A DNA stretch of 64,000 bases from Bacillus sp. FJAT-27225 (GCF_001685025.1 NZ_MAYU01000021.1:620001-684000); one strand, 5' to 3'. Shown: positions 51,770 to 60,617, counted from the stretch's first letter. Notes: a model not told the origin generated them from the letters alone. Translations and numbers: made by a program.

Positions 51770-52709
51770 TTTCATGTCTCCTAATAAATTGGTCTAATTC
51801 TTTCCTCGTTGGAAGGCCTTCATTATCACTAACAAATGTGACTTGAATCGCACCAATCGCATTTGCACGGGTAATCGTATCCTGAATCGATAGGCCCTCC
51901 AATTTACCGGTAATGACGCCTACTGCGAAACCATCTCCGGCTCCGACTGTGTCGATTACCTTTTCCACTTTAAACCCTTCTTTATAGAAGCTTTCGGATT
52001 GGGTCTTTACGTAAGCACCTTTGCAGCCAAGCTTGATAACGACTTCTTCTGCACCCAGCTCCTGATAAAAGTCAGCAATTTCCTCAGGGACATCCGTGCC
52101 AGTCAAAATCTTTCCTTCAGAAACCCCAGGCAAAATCAAATTTGCATGAGCAGCCAATTCGTTTATTACGTTAACCATTACTTCTTTGCTTTCCCATAAG
52201 CTCGGGCGAAGATTAGGATCAAACGTAATGTAGATGCCGCGCTCTCTCGCCCGTTCCATTAAACGGAAAGTTGCTTCACGGCAGCTTAATGATAAAGCCG
52301 GCGGAATCCCTGTTACATGTACGAGATCAATGCCATCTAAATTGATCTGATCAATATATTCCGCACTTACATGGGAAAAAGCCGACCCCTTGCGATAATA
52401 GGCGACGACAGGATCTCCTTCGGTCACTTTACTCTTTAATTGAGTTGCTGTTTTATAAATAGGGTCAAAGGTTACAAATTCAGTACTAATGCCTTCCCGA
52501 TTTAAAAAGTTCTTAATATAAAGTCCCATGGGATCTTGTCCAAGTTTTGTTACATAAGATACGGTATGGCCTAATCTGGCAAGCCCTGTGCAAACATTCA
52601 CCTCTGCACCAGCCACTGACTTTCTAAATAAGTCGACCTCTTCCAGCGGTCCTTCAGTTTCCGCTGTGAACATTGCCATAGGTTCACCGAATATCAGAAT
52701 TTTACTCAT
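51732..52709 (-). CDS. 2-keto-3-deoxygluconate kinase-like PfkB kinase
   Basis: 325 residues. ILIFGEPMAMFTAETEGPLEEVD opens as in KdgK; AGAEVNVCTGLARLGH is motif 1; YYRKGSAFSHVS and ITFDPNLRPSLWES are KdgK blocks; DTVGAGDGFAVGVI is motif 2 with the catalytic Asp. The KDPG-type aldolase encoded in the same operon makes KDG kinase the natural reading. Ribosome site AAGGAG. Its 3' end overlaps the hxlA-like gene. Confidence 0.87.
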   Translation of the reverse strand: MSKILIFGEPMAMFTAETEGPLEEVDLFRKSVAGAEVNVCTGLARLGHTVSYVTKLGQDPMGLYIKNFLNREGISTEFVTFDPIYKTATQLKSKVTEGDPVVAYYRKGSAFSHVSAEYIDQINLDGIDLVHVTGIPPALSLSCREATFRLMERARERGIYITFDPNLRPSLWESKEVMVNVINELAAHANLILPGVSEGKILTGTDVPEEIADFYQELGAEEVVIKLGCKGAYVKTQSESFYKEGFKVEKVIDTVGAGDGFAVGVITGKLEGLSIQDTITRANAIGAIQVTFVSDNEGLPTRKELDQFIRRHENETSISSGSGTN

Positions 52710-52714
52710 TTCGA

Positions 52715-53368
52715 TTAACTCCTTATGATAGTTGTTATTTCTTTGAATAACTGATTGGCTTTCCCTTCATTATGTGGAAACAACATTAATACATCAAAAA
52801 CGAATGGATTAAAGTGAACCGCCAGCAGGTCTTTTGCAAACTGCATCGCTGCAATCTCACTTAGGGCCGTCAGCTGTGATTTATATTGGAATTTCCCGAG
52901 TTTCCAAAGAATTATTTTTGTGGATTTTGTGAAAATATCATCCTCGTGTTCTTCAATAAAATGAAACAATTCATGAGCAATTAATAGCTCTTCGACATCA
53001 ACCTGATCCAGCATCGACCCGAGATGATGTTCCGGAATAAATTTATTGACTAGTTCAAGATTATCTTTAAATAACGTAATGCTGTTTGGACTGTTATAAC
53101 AAGCAAACATTATAAAATTTTCTGTGCCATATGACTCTTTAAAACTTATTTTTGTGTTCATCCATGCTGCTATTTCCTTTACGGAATGAACGGGATATTT
53201 TTGCCTTACTTGAACAGCTTGCTGTTTGCCGCATTCAATTGCTTTTTCAATCAGTTCTTGTTTTTTAAAATCCGGCACTTTACGGTTGAGGGGGTCTCTG
53301 CTGAACGCATATTGACCCCACTCCTGATCCGATATAGTTGTTAAAAAGTTAATCTTTTCGTCGATCAT
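52715..53368 (-). CDS. Putative HExxH zinc metalloprotein, unknown family
   Basis: 217 residues, cytoplasmic. VEELLIAHELFHFIEEHED carries a canonical HExxH zincin motif (HELFH) with a Glu/His-rich follow-up near residues 130-145; a downstream Glu in LTALSEIAAMQFAKDL could be the third metal ligand, as in gluzincins. No named family was recognised. It is embedded between the HyuA-like and kinase genes (4-bp overlap with the former), so it belongs to the pathway. Confidence 0.65.
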   Translation of the reverse strand: MIDEKINFLTTISDQEWGQYAFSRDPLNRKVPDFKKQELIEKAIECGKQQAVQVRQKYPVHSVKEIAAWMNTKISFKESYGTENFIMFACYNSPNSITLFKDNLELVNKFIPEHHLGSMLDQVDVEELLIAHELFHFIEEHEDDIFTKSTKIILWKLGKFQYKSQLTALSEIAAMQFAKDLLAVHFNPFVFDVLMLFPHNEGKANQLFKEITTIIRS

Positions 53369-55497
53369 AGATCATTTTTTGCTCCGACAATAATGATTTC
53401 TTCATGCGGTTCCATCGTGGCTAATTCTGTATCAACGACCATGAATAACTGGTCTTTATCGAGCATGCCGGTATAATCCAAGACTTTTCCGCCAATACAT
53501 AGATAAATATCTGGGCTTAATTTAATATCACTCTTGAAGATAGCTAATGTTTCCCACATTTGGGCAATCACTTCTTGCGCCTGTGCGACTGTACATTTTT
53601 CAGCGACTGCGTCACCGCGTTGTACCTTAATGAAGCCTTTTTTGTCGATGATCCTGACTTGTTTCGCGCCTTCTTTCTTTCCTTTGGCGGAGAAGACATA
53701 GATGACATCGCTCTTCGTAATCAATTCCGCTTCCCCAATTGGAACACCCATTGATTTCGCAGCGATTTCTTTCGCTTCGTCTTCGCTTAAGGCCATTAAC
53801 AAATCTGTTGCTTGAACTTCCGAAGAACCCATTGCAATCGCAGTCACTTTATTCGTTTGCGAATCGATTTCAATTTGAACCTCGACGGAATCAGGGACGG
53901 CTCCGTTGGCAATTGCCATACTTGCCGCTTCTTTCTTGAGATCCGCAATATCTTTTTTCGTTGGTGTTGGGATGACCCTTTCAACGACGTCACGAATCAT
54001 TGCCAAGGCCACACCAATTGAAGAAATCACTTCGGCGTTTTCCGGAATGCTGTATTCCAGCTCCATATTTTTGGCGGTAAATGGCAGCAGCGAAGCACAG
54101 CCTCCCCCGACGCCAACGAGAGAAATCTGGTCTTTTTCCAGCTTATATTTCTCTGCAAATTCTTCAATAACTGGCTTAATTTTTTCATACGATTTTTGCA
54201 GAATCTCCAGAGCGACTTCTTCAACTGTCTTATTCATATAGTTGGCGAGCGGCTCCATTGCTTTCCTTGCAGCCTCAGGGTTTCCATATGCATAATGTTC
54301 AGGACCTACATATCCCAATACGTTCGCCGCACAGCTATTTGTAATCGTAATCTTCTTGCCGTTTTTAAGTTTGATATAAACATAATCAGCCGGATCGCCA
54401 TCTTTAGGCGTGAAAAACTCAACTTGCGGGTCGACGATTTCTTCAATCGGTGTAAAGACGGCGTATGGCATCCCGCCAATATGGGCACTTCTTGGCCCGA
54501 CGTCAACAATACCCTCTTTGGATGCACGGACCATACTCCCTCCGGCTACCCCCAAAACGCGTACATCCAAGGAGCTGATATACGTTGGATGGCCCCCAAC
54601 GATTGAGTAATCAACAGCCGGACGTCCATTTTTGATAACGCCGATGTTCGTACTCGTTCCGCCTACCTCAAAATAAATACCGTTTGATGCCCTTAAATAC
54701 ATCAAGGCGCCAACCACACTGGCAGCAGGGCCTGACAGCATTGTTAAGACGGGACGCTTTCTCATCTCGTCGATTCCCATAACCCCGCCATCACCACGCA
54801 TGATCATTAACGGAACCTGAATCCCGGCTTGCCGAACGCTGCCTTCAGTACTGTTTGCAGTTTCCAGCATTTTTGGCAAAATGCTCGCATTAATGGTAGC
54901 TGTTCTCGTTCTTCGAGTCAGACCGTACAGTTTACTAATTTCAGAGGCAACCGATACAGGAATGCCATGCTCGTCAGCAAGTTTTTGGATTTCTTTTTCC
55001 TCGGTCAGATCATCGACACCGAATGCCTTGGAAGCAACAAAAACCCCCGCACCTTCATCTTTTAATTCCGTGATTGTTTTTTTGACTGTCTCGTGGTTTA
55101 CCTGTTTTTGTTTCATGTAACGATGGTGTGTCTTAATGATTCGGCCGGTACCTAAATCAATATCATCAATTTTTGTTTGTTTTTTAGCAAGCCAGCCACC
55201 AAGGCCGCCACTGCCGATTCCAATTACCCCAACCTCGGCAACGTCGCCCTCTAACAGCGCGTTTGTTGCTTGAGTTGTACTGTGTGCGATAAAAATGACG
55301 TCTTCAGGATTAATATTGTTTTTTGTTAAGCATAATTTAAACGCTTCAATAACACCTGCTGCCACGCCACTTGGATGGTCATGGGTGGTCTTGACGGAGC
55401 CTTTACCGATGATTTCATGTGTTGCATTATCAATTGCGACTGCTTTTGTGTGTGTTCCTCCAACATCTATACCAACGCGAATAGCTGTTTTCACCAT
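53365..55497 (-). CDS. Hydantoinase/oxoprolinase-family ATPase (HyuA-like), lone subunit
   Basis: 710 residues. The N-terminal half is a HyuA-type ASKHA ATPase: VGIDVGGTHTKAVAID, IAHSTTQATNALLEGD, VPLMIMRGDGGVMGIDEM, MLSGPAASVVGALMYLRA, YFEVGGTSTNIGVIKNG and LVGVGGGCASLLPF. The last ~200 residues (after GVALAMIRDVVERV) differ from ordinary HyuA. Family enzymes use ATP to open cyclic amides or carboxylate ketones with a HyuB partner, but no HyuB gene is present here. It may instead be an activator-type protein. Coupled (4-bp overlap) to the HExxH gene. Confidence 0.82.
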   Translation of the reverse strand: MVKTAIRVGIDVGGTHTKAVAIDNATHEIIGKGSVKTTHDHPSGVAAGVIEAFKLCLTKNNINPEDVIFIAHSTTQATNALLEGDVAEVGVIGIGSGGLGGWLAKKQTKIDDIDLGTGRIIKTHHRYMKQKQVNHETVKKTITELKDEGAGVFVASKAFGVDDLTEEKEIQKLADEHGIPVSVASEISKLYGLTRRTRTATINASILPKMLETANSTEGSVRQAGIQVPLMIMRGDGGVMGIDEMRKRPVLTMLSGPAASVVGALMYLRASNGIYFEVGGTSTNIGVIKNGRPAVDYSIVGGHPTYISSLDVRVLGVAGGSMVRASKEGIVDVGPRSAHIGGMPYAVFTPIEEIVDPQVEFFTPKDGDPADYVYIKLKNGKKITITNSCAANVLGYVGPEHYAYGNPEAARKAMEPLANYMNKTVEEVALEILQKSYEKIKPVIEEFAEKYKLEKDQISLVGVGGGCASLLPFTAKNMELEYSIPENAEVISSIGVALAMIRDVVERVIPTPTKKDIADLKKEAASMAIANGAVPDSVEVQIEIDSQTNKVTAIAMGSSEVQATDLLMALSEDEAKEIAAKSMGVPIGEAELITKSDVIYVFSAKGKKEGAKQVRIIDKKGFIKVQRGDAVAEKCTVAQAQEVIAQMWETLAIFKSDIKLSPDIYLCIGGKVLDYTGMLDKDQLFMVVDTELATMEPHEEIIIVGAKNDL

Positions 55498-55580
55498 TAT
55501 TACTCCTCCATCTCTAAAACATTATCATTTGGTTCATCTAACCATCAGTACGATCTTGCTGACGGAAGATTCACTTTATT

Positions 55581-55617
55581 GAAATCGGCTGTTCCAGCAA
55601 TGGGAACAACCGATTTC
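55581..55617. promoter_or_regulatory. Intercistronic stem-loop
   Basis: GAAATCGGCTGTTCC / GGGAACAACCGATTTC, about 15 bp stem with one mismatch, 11 bp after the transporter stop. No T-run on the - strand, so it is more likely an mRNA processing or stability element than a full terminator. Confidence 0.6.
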
Positions 55618-55627
55618 TTGGTATTTC

Positions 55628-56911
55628 TTAACCGAACATCAAATAGGCAATAGCGATATTTATGATACAAACGCCCCATGCCCATGGTACACCTGAAAGC
55701 AAGAAGCTTCTTGTATCTGTTTTCGTATAGTTAATCGACCACAAGTTCCAAGATTGAGTTGGACAAGCTGAAATATTCATTGAAATCGTTGGGATATACA
55801 TTAATGGGAATAAGAATGCCAATGGGAAGTCGCCTACTCCTGTTAAAATCCCGATTGTTGCAGCACCGGCACCAAATACGGTTAATGGACCACGGAATAG
55901 TCCAAGCGGTGCAATGACCATGAAGAGAATCGCAACTGTCAATGTGCTGGTTGGCATGATTCCGCCCAAGATACTTTCAAAGAATGGTGAAACTGCACCT
56001 GATACTTTGTTGAACATTGGAAGAATGAATAAGAAACCAAGTAAACCTGCAACGTCCACTACACCATCATAGAACGTTTTCGAAATAACTTTTTCAGCAT
56101 CTTTATACGATCTGATTTTCCCAGTAACAAATAGTGCAAATAAAGCGGCTACAATAAACGCCGGAATCGGCTGCCAGTCAAATCCGATTGCAAGGACAAC
56201 CGGTATTAATGGCGTGATAAGGGCAATTGCTGGTACGTTTTGATTATCACTGCTTGAAGCTGTTGCAGCCCAAGCGCGGCTAACTTTTGATTTACGAAGT
56301 CTAACAGACAACATAAGAATGACAATGAGGATCTGAACTGCCATCGCTGTAAAACCGAATTTCAAATAGTTTCCATCGTATGCGAAGTCTGTAAAGATCG
56401 CTTGCATTTGCTTAAATAACACGATGTTGACATACATACCAGAACCGACTGACATGATGTATGAGGAAACAGCCAGGGATTTCGGCACACCCAAGGATAA
56501 TAGAATTGGAAGAACAATGACCCCAATGGCTACAACTGCTCCTGCACCAAAGGTACTTGTAAAAATTAGACCGGTAACGACAGACAATAGCACTGTTGTA
56601 ATGAGAGGCTTATCCCCGCCAAGTTCAACAGTCATTCGGATAATCTTTGAAGCAACACCTGTTTTGACCAACACCTGGCCAAACCAGCTACCAAATACAA
56701 CGACAACGGCAGTAGGCCCCCAGCTTTCCGGTCCACCCTGGAATATTTGGGTCATCGCCTGATCCCAAGTAATTTCCCCGCCGATCATTCCGAGTGTTGA
56801 CCAAATAACTGCCATAACAAGGAAACCGATCATGAGGTTTCCGCCTTTAACTGCATAAACGATAAATCCAATAAACGTCAGTAATAAAATGATACCAATC
56901 GTTAATGCCAT
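55628..56911 (-). CDS. GntP/CitMHS-like membrane transporter
   Basis: 427 residues, 11-12 helices. ALTIGIILLLTFIGFIVYAVKGGNLMIGFLVMA is a GntP/ArsB-like first hairpin; VVVFGSWFGQVLVKTGVASKIIRMTVELGGDKP and FTSTFGAGAVVAIGVIVLPILLSLG are ion-transporter-superfamily blocks. The remaining sequence has no diagnostic substrate motif. Its position upstream of the HyuA-like gene makes it the probable importer of the operon's substrate. Confidence 0.8.
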   Translation of the reverse strand: MALTIGIILLLTFIGFIVYAVKGGNLMIGFLVMAVIWSTLGMIGGEITWDQAMTQIFQGGPESWGPTAVVVVFGSWFGQVLVKTGVASKIIRMTVELGGDKPLITTVLLSVVTGLIFTSTFGAGAVVAIGVIVLPILLSLGVPKSLAVSSYIMSVGSGMYVNIVLFKQMQAIFTDFAYDGNYLKFGFTAMAVQILIVILMLSVRLRKSKVSRAWAATASSSDNQNVPAIALITPLIPVVLAIGFDWQPIPAFIVAALFALFVTGKIRSYKDAEKVISKTFYDGVVDVAGLLGFLFILPMFNKVSGAVSPFFESILGGIMPTSTLTVAILFMVIAPLGLFRGPLTVFGAGAATIGILTGVGDFPLAFLFPLMYIPTISMNISACPTQSWNLWSINYTKTDTRSFLLSGVPWAWGVCIINIAIAYLMFG

Positions 56912-56988
56912 TATGTATTCCTCCTAATAAAGTTTGAATGCTTACAGGTTACATGTCGATAAAAGTATGTGTTGTTTGGAATCACCTC

Positions 56989-57723
56989 CTAAATTTCTTC
57001 TAGTTTATGAATCTCGGAAACTAGCACTTCTTTGGTGGAAATCGGATACTCCAGGGCAACAGGCAGATCCTTTGGCAATATCTCCATGATTTTTTTCCAA
57101 TCCACTAGTCCGTCATTCAGTAGTGTTGTATTTTTCTCACGGTCAATATCCTTTAGATGAATATAGGTGACAAACGATCGCAGCAGCTTGGCATTTTCAA
57201 CCGGTTCTTCCCCCTGGAACAGCCAGTTCCCGATATCAAACGTAAACGTAATCGGCCCGCCAAGTCGTTTAACCTCGGTCAAGAACTCAACGATTTTTTT
57301 GGATTTCCCATTGGTTTCTGTCTGATCATTTTCAACCGTGAACATAACGTTGTATTGTTCAGCCAGGCTAGTAATCGCTTTCAAATCTTCCTCAGTGATT
57401 TGGCCATAGTCGCCAATAGTAAGTTTTATCGCTTGGCCATTCATGTCGTATACTTCCTTGCAATACATTTCCAGCATTTCATAGTTTAGTTGATGATTTT
57501 TATAGAGCACATCCGGTACGGAATAAAAGACGTTCATCCCATACAGTTTTGAATTGTTTTGAATATCCTGCAGTTCCTGGCGGTCCTTGATAAACTCTCT
57601 TCTAACTTCGATGGTTTTTAACCCAAGTTCATGAACCCATTCGAGCATGTCACTTTGAGGTACACCAGCTTTTAAATCTTCAAGATAGACAAGTGTATTA
57701 ATGACGATTTGATCCTTTTTCAC
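56989..57723 (-). CDS. Sugar phosphate isomerase/epimerase-like TIM-barrel protein
   Basis: 244 residues, xylose-isomerase-like (AP_endonuc_2) barrel. VINTLVYLEDLK, LKTIEVRREFI (Glu ligand), FTVENDQTETNG (Glu), FTFDIGNWLFQGEEP (Asp), YIHLKDIDREKN (His and Asp) and VALEYPIS (Glu) are the expected metal-binding strands. It probably isomerises or epimerises a keto-sugar or sugar acid of the pathway. It starts 12 bp after the aldolase stop. Confidence 0.82.
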   Translation of the reverse strand: MKKDQIVINTLVYLEDLKAGVPQSDMLEWVHELGLKTIEVRREFIKDRQELQDIQNNSKLYGMNVFYSVPDVLYKNHQLNYEMLEMYCKEVYDMNGQAIKLTIGDYGQITEEDLKAITSLAEQYNVMFTVENDQTETNGKSKKIVEFLTEVKRLGGPITFTFDIGNWLFQGEEPVENAKLLRSFVTYIHLKDIDREKNTTLLNDGLVDWKKIMEILPKDLPVALEYPISTKEVLVSEIHKLEEI

Positions 57724-57735
57724 GTTTCTCCACTC

Positions 57736-58356
57736 CTACTGCAATGCGTGTAAAATCTTTTCACATCGTTGTTTTAATACATCCAGGTTGCCTGCATGAA
57801 TGCCTTTGGTTAAATAACCGCCTAATCCGACTGCAAAGGCACCGCTTTTAAACCACTCTTTAATATTCGAATCATCCACTCCCCCGGTCGGCATCATATC
57901 AATAAATGGCATTGGCGCTTTAATCCCTTTGATCATCTTCATTGATACGCACTCACCTGGGAATAACTTCACCACATCGCTTCCAGCCAAGTAGGACTGA
58001 TAAGCCTCGGTTGGGGTGGCAGCCCCCAATGAGCAAAAAATTTCATGCTCTTTGCAATAGGCACCAACCTTTTCAATGACACAAGGAGAAACAACAAAAT
58101 CTGCACCATGCGAAACAGCGAGTTCAGCTTGTTCCTTCGTTAGAACCGTACCTGCTCCAACGACCGCATCCGGGAATTCCGATTTAAGTATCCTGATTAG
58201 TTCCTCTGCGTTCGGAAGGCTGAAGGTAATTTCCAATGTAGTAATTCCCGAGTTTATGAGGGTTTTACTGATTTCCTTTGCCTCTTCAAGGTCATTTCCG
58301 CGAATGACAGCAATGATTTTTCCTTCCAGCCGTTCCTTCACTTCCTGTTTATTCAT
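57736..58356 (-). CDS. eda: KDPG/KHG-type aldolase
   Basis: 206 residues, class I aldolase. IIAVIRGNDLEEAKEI, GITTLEITFSLPNAEELI with the catalytic Glu, VGAGTVLTKEQAELAVSHGADFVVSP, DVVKLFPGE with the Schiff-base Lys and MPTGGVDDSNIKEW phosphate site. It cleaves 2-keto-3-deoxy-6-phosphogluconate (or a related sugar) to pyruvate and glyceraldehyde 3-phosphate, consistent with the KdgK-like kinase downstream. ATG overlaps the regulator stop (ATGA). Confidence 0.92.
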   Translation of the reverse strand: MNKQEVKERLEGKIIAVIRGNDLEEAKEISKTLINSGITTLEITFSLPNAEELIRILKSEFPDAVVGAGTVLTKEQAELAVSHGADFVVSPCVIEKVGAYCKEHEIFCSLGAATPTEAYQSYLAGSDVVKLFPGECVSMKMIKGIKAPMPFIDMMPTGGVDDSNIKEWFKSGAFAVGLGGYLTKGIHAGNLDVLKQRCEKILHALQ

Positions 58357-59423
58357 TTATTTTTGGCCTCCATTAAGAACTTCGGATTTGTAGAGCCACG
58401 TTTAATAAGTTTAGCCGGCAACTCAATATACTGTGGTTCGATTTCTCCTGAATCTTTAATCCGCTCGAGTAATAGCCTGGCAGATTGAACTCCGCACTCA
58501 TAGGATTCCTGGGTCAGGGTAGTAATTCCAGGAGGGATCAAAGACGCCCAACCCCAATCATCAAAGCCGCATATGCCCAACTGTGGTGAGATTTCAATAT
58601 TCAGCCGCTTCATACCATGCAGAACCGATAATAACGTCACACCGTTAATCGTAAAAATGGCAGCAGGCTCATCCTTCGAAGCGCTTACAAATTCTCTTAA
58701 ACTATCTTCTGTATCCTCGGAATCATCAATATTGATAACATATGTAGTCGAACTTCCATCCTGATTAAAAAACTTTTTCATCGCATCTTTAAAACCGTGA
58801 TGGCGCTGGTAACGGCTGCTAATAAACGACATATCCTGGGTGAAAAACGCTACTCGTTTGTAGCCGCTCTCGTGCAAATATTTCACCAAATCAAAAGTTG
58901 CATCATAATTATTCGTCGCTACCGTATCCAGCATATTAGGAATGCTCAAGCTACGGTCAGCCAGAACAATATTGATTCCTTCATTTTTTACTGATAAAAG
59001 ATAGTCATCATTTTTGCCGGTTGTGTTAATAATTAAGCCATCTACTTTGTTATCCAATAGTGATTGAATGCTTTCTTTCTCTTTCATCGGATCATTCCCG
59101 ATGTTTGCGAATAGAACGCCGTACCCCATTTGATTGCAATAATCACTTACTCCTTTTAAAACGATCGAAGAAAAAGGGCTTCCAATATCGGCAATGATAC
59201 AACCAATCACACCGGAATTCTTCGCTTTCAAGCTTCTTGCGAGATTACTGGGGCGATATCCCATTTGGTCAATGACGGTTGCTAACAGTTCCTTTGTTTC
59301 TTCCGACATATACTCATATTTTCCATTTAAATATCTGGATACGGTCGTTTTGGAAACGTTTGCTTCTTTGGCTACATCATTGATTGTAATCCGAATTTTT
59401 TCCGTTCTAGCCTTATGGCTCAT
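58353..59423 (-). CDS. LacI-family regulator of the sugar-acid operon (KdgR-like)
   Basis: 356 residues. HTH ITINDVAKEANVSKTTVSRYLN, hinge NLARSLKAKNS, ligand domain with IGCIIADIGSPFSSIVLKGV, VDGLIINTTGKN, AAIFTINGVTLLSVLHGM and LGICGFDDWGWASLIPPGIT. Start: ATG at 59423 after GGAGGTGG; other in-frame starts up to 59447 are possible. First gene of the operon and probably autoregulated through the AACCGGTT sites upstream. The ligand is unknown; a sugar-acid intermediate is likely. Confidence 0.9.
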   Translation of the reverse strand: MSHKARTEKIRITINDVAKEANVSKTTVSRYLNGKYEYMSEETKELLATVIDQMGYRPSNLARSLKAKNSGVIGCIIADIGSPFSSIVLKGVSDYCNQMGYGVLFANIGNDPMKEKESIQSLLDNKVDGLIINTTGKNDDYLLSVKNEGINIVLADRSLSIPNMLDTVATNNYDATFDLVKYLHESGYKRVAFFTQDMSFISSRYQRHHGFKDAMKKFFNQDGSSTTYVINIDDSEDTEDSLREFVSASKDEPAAIFTINGVTLLSVLHGMKRLNIEISPQLGICGFDDWGWASLIPPGITTLTQESYECGVQSARLLLERIKDSGEIEPQYIELPAKLIKRGSTNPKFLMEAKNK

Positions 59424-59451
59424 ATCATCCACCCACCTCCTTTCCATAATG

Positions 59452-59481
59452 TGTATACCGATTTAGTTGACCGGTTAACAA
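59452..59481 (-). promoter_or_regulatory. Candidate promoter of the sugar-acid operon overlapping an operator
   Basis: TTGTTA, 18-bp spacer, TATACA on the - strand. The proximal operator GACCGGTTAACA (59469-59480) overlaps the -35 and spacer, so a bound LacI protein would block RNA polymerase. Confidence 0.55.
59469..59480. promoter_or_regulatory. Proximal operator (GACCGGTTAACA)
   Basis: Contains the ACCGGT palindrome centre shared with the repeats upstream (AAACCGGTTAACA). About 45 bp from the regulator start. Confidence 0.65.
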
Positions 59482-59558
59482 AGAAACAATTCTTTTACTT
59501 CCTTCACTACTAAGTAGAGAGGAACAGGAATTTTAAAGGATGCTTGCCAACCTGGATA

Positions 59559-59940
59559 GTAGAAACGGGTTAACATAAAAATGAAATCTACTTGATTGAG
59601 AGTGAGAACTGAGAAGCGATGGTTCGAGTAAAAATGAACAATTACCAGCATGGAACTCAAATGAATGCTGTTTAGAAACCGGTTAACAAAAACGCGAAAA
59701 AAAGAAATCTATTAGATGAAAAGTGAAAAGTGAAATCTGAGAAGTGAAGTTTTAATAAAAATGGATGATTACCAGTATTAAACTCAAATGAATGACTGTT
59801 TTTAGAAACCGGTTAACAAAAACCCCAGAAAAGAAGTCTACTCGATTGAAGGTGAGAACTGAGAAGTGAAGTTCGAGTAAAATTGGACGATTGCCAGTAT
59901 TAAACTCTAATTTATTGATCTGTTTAGAAACCGGTTAACA
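59559..59940. repeat. Operator-bearing tandem repeats, period 113-130 bp
   Basis: AAACCGGTTAACA or its variant AAACGGGTTAACA starts at 59563 (variant), 59676, 59806 and 59928, i.e. 113, 130 and 122 bp apart. The DNA between is also repeated: each unit has a TCTA(C/T)T(C/A)GATT-type stretch, GTGAGAACTGAGAAG, a GAGTAAAAATGGACGATT-type stretch and ACCAGTATTAAACTC. Each copy supplies one extra palindromic AACCGGTT operator upstream of the operon. Confidence 0.8.
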
Positions 59941-60389
59941 AGAGCGTCAAAAAAATATTCAAGCTTGTTACCGCTTTCATGAATTAAGTTTATCGCTAGA
60001 GTTTCGAATAGTCAATAAGAACTATGGAAATTTTGTCTATTTTTTTCTAAGTTTTAGATTTTTTGTCGAAAAGGATAGATCCTAGAAGAAAATAGACTAC
60101 CTTGCCTTCGGTTTGAGTATCGACTTCTATATAAATTAAACTTAAGTTTCGGCCCTCCGCTTCAATCAATAAATTTTCGACATTGCAGCAAGTCTTTAGT
60201 TAACTTAAATAGTAAAATTTCTTACACCTAAACTTCGAAGATAAATCTTTTATTAAGACGAAAGAAAGCATAACCCTTTTTGTGGTGTTATGCTTCTCTT
60301 AAAAAGCTATGAACGTCCGTGCAAGTGATGATGAGATGGGCTGTAAGTTCTTAGTTCGTTTGCTCAACTTGCGTTAAAACAGTACTAGC
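59941..60389. other. Intergenic region upstream of the operator repeats
   Basis: About 450 bp of AT-rich DNA without a gene; a terminator hairpin near its end (60266-60300) is listed separately. Confidence 0.55.
60266..60300. terminator. Hairpin terminator after the 53-residue ORF
   Basis: AAGCATAAC / GTTATGCTT, 9-bp stem with a 12-nt loop; CTTTCTTTC follows on the - strand and CTCTT on the + strand. Confidence 0.6.
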
Positions 60390-60551
60390 TTATAGCCCTC
60401 CACAGTGTGGAGAATTATTCTTATCACCCTCGGCGAAATCTCTGCCTTGTGCAACTGATTGGAGTCCATTAATTGTGTTGTTGATCTCTATAACCGATTC
60501 GTCTTGAACGTTGGTTTGGGTATCCCGATGTTTTTCTTTGTTGTCTTTCAT
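60390..60551 (-). CDS. 53-residue hydrophilic protein, unknown
   Basis: ATG with a perfect GGAGG 7 bp upstream. Sequence opens MKDNKEKHRDTQTNVQDESV and ends GDKNNSPHCGGL, with SVIEINNTINGLQSVAQGRD in the middle. The strong ribosome site, soluble composition and clean ending argue for a real gene, too short for usual ORF cut-offs. Not recognised. Confidence 0.6.
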   Translation of the reverse strand: MKDNKEKHRDTQTNVQDESVIEINNTINGLQSVAQGRDFAEGDKNNSPHCGGL

Positions 60552-60617
60552 TGTTTTTCCTCCAGCGTTTTTTGTAGTTTTCTCTTTGAGGAATATGCTT
60601 ATTCATTTAAAGAAAAT

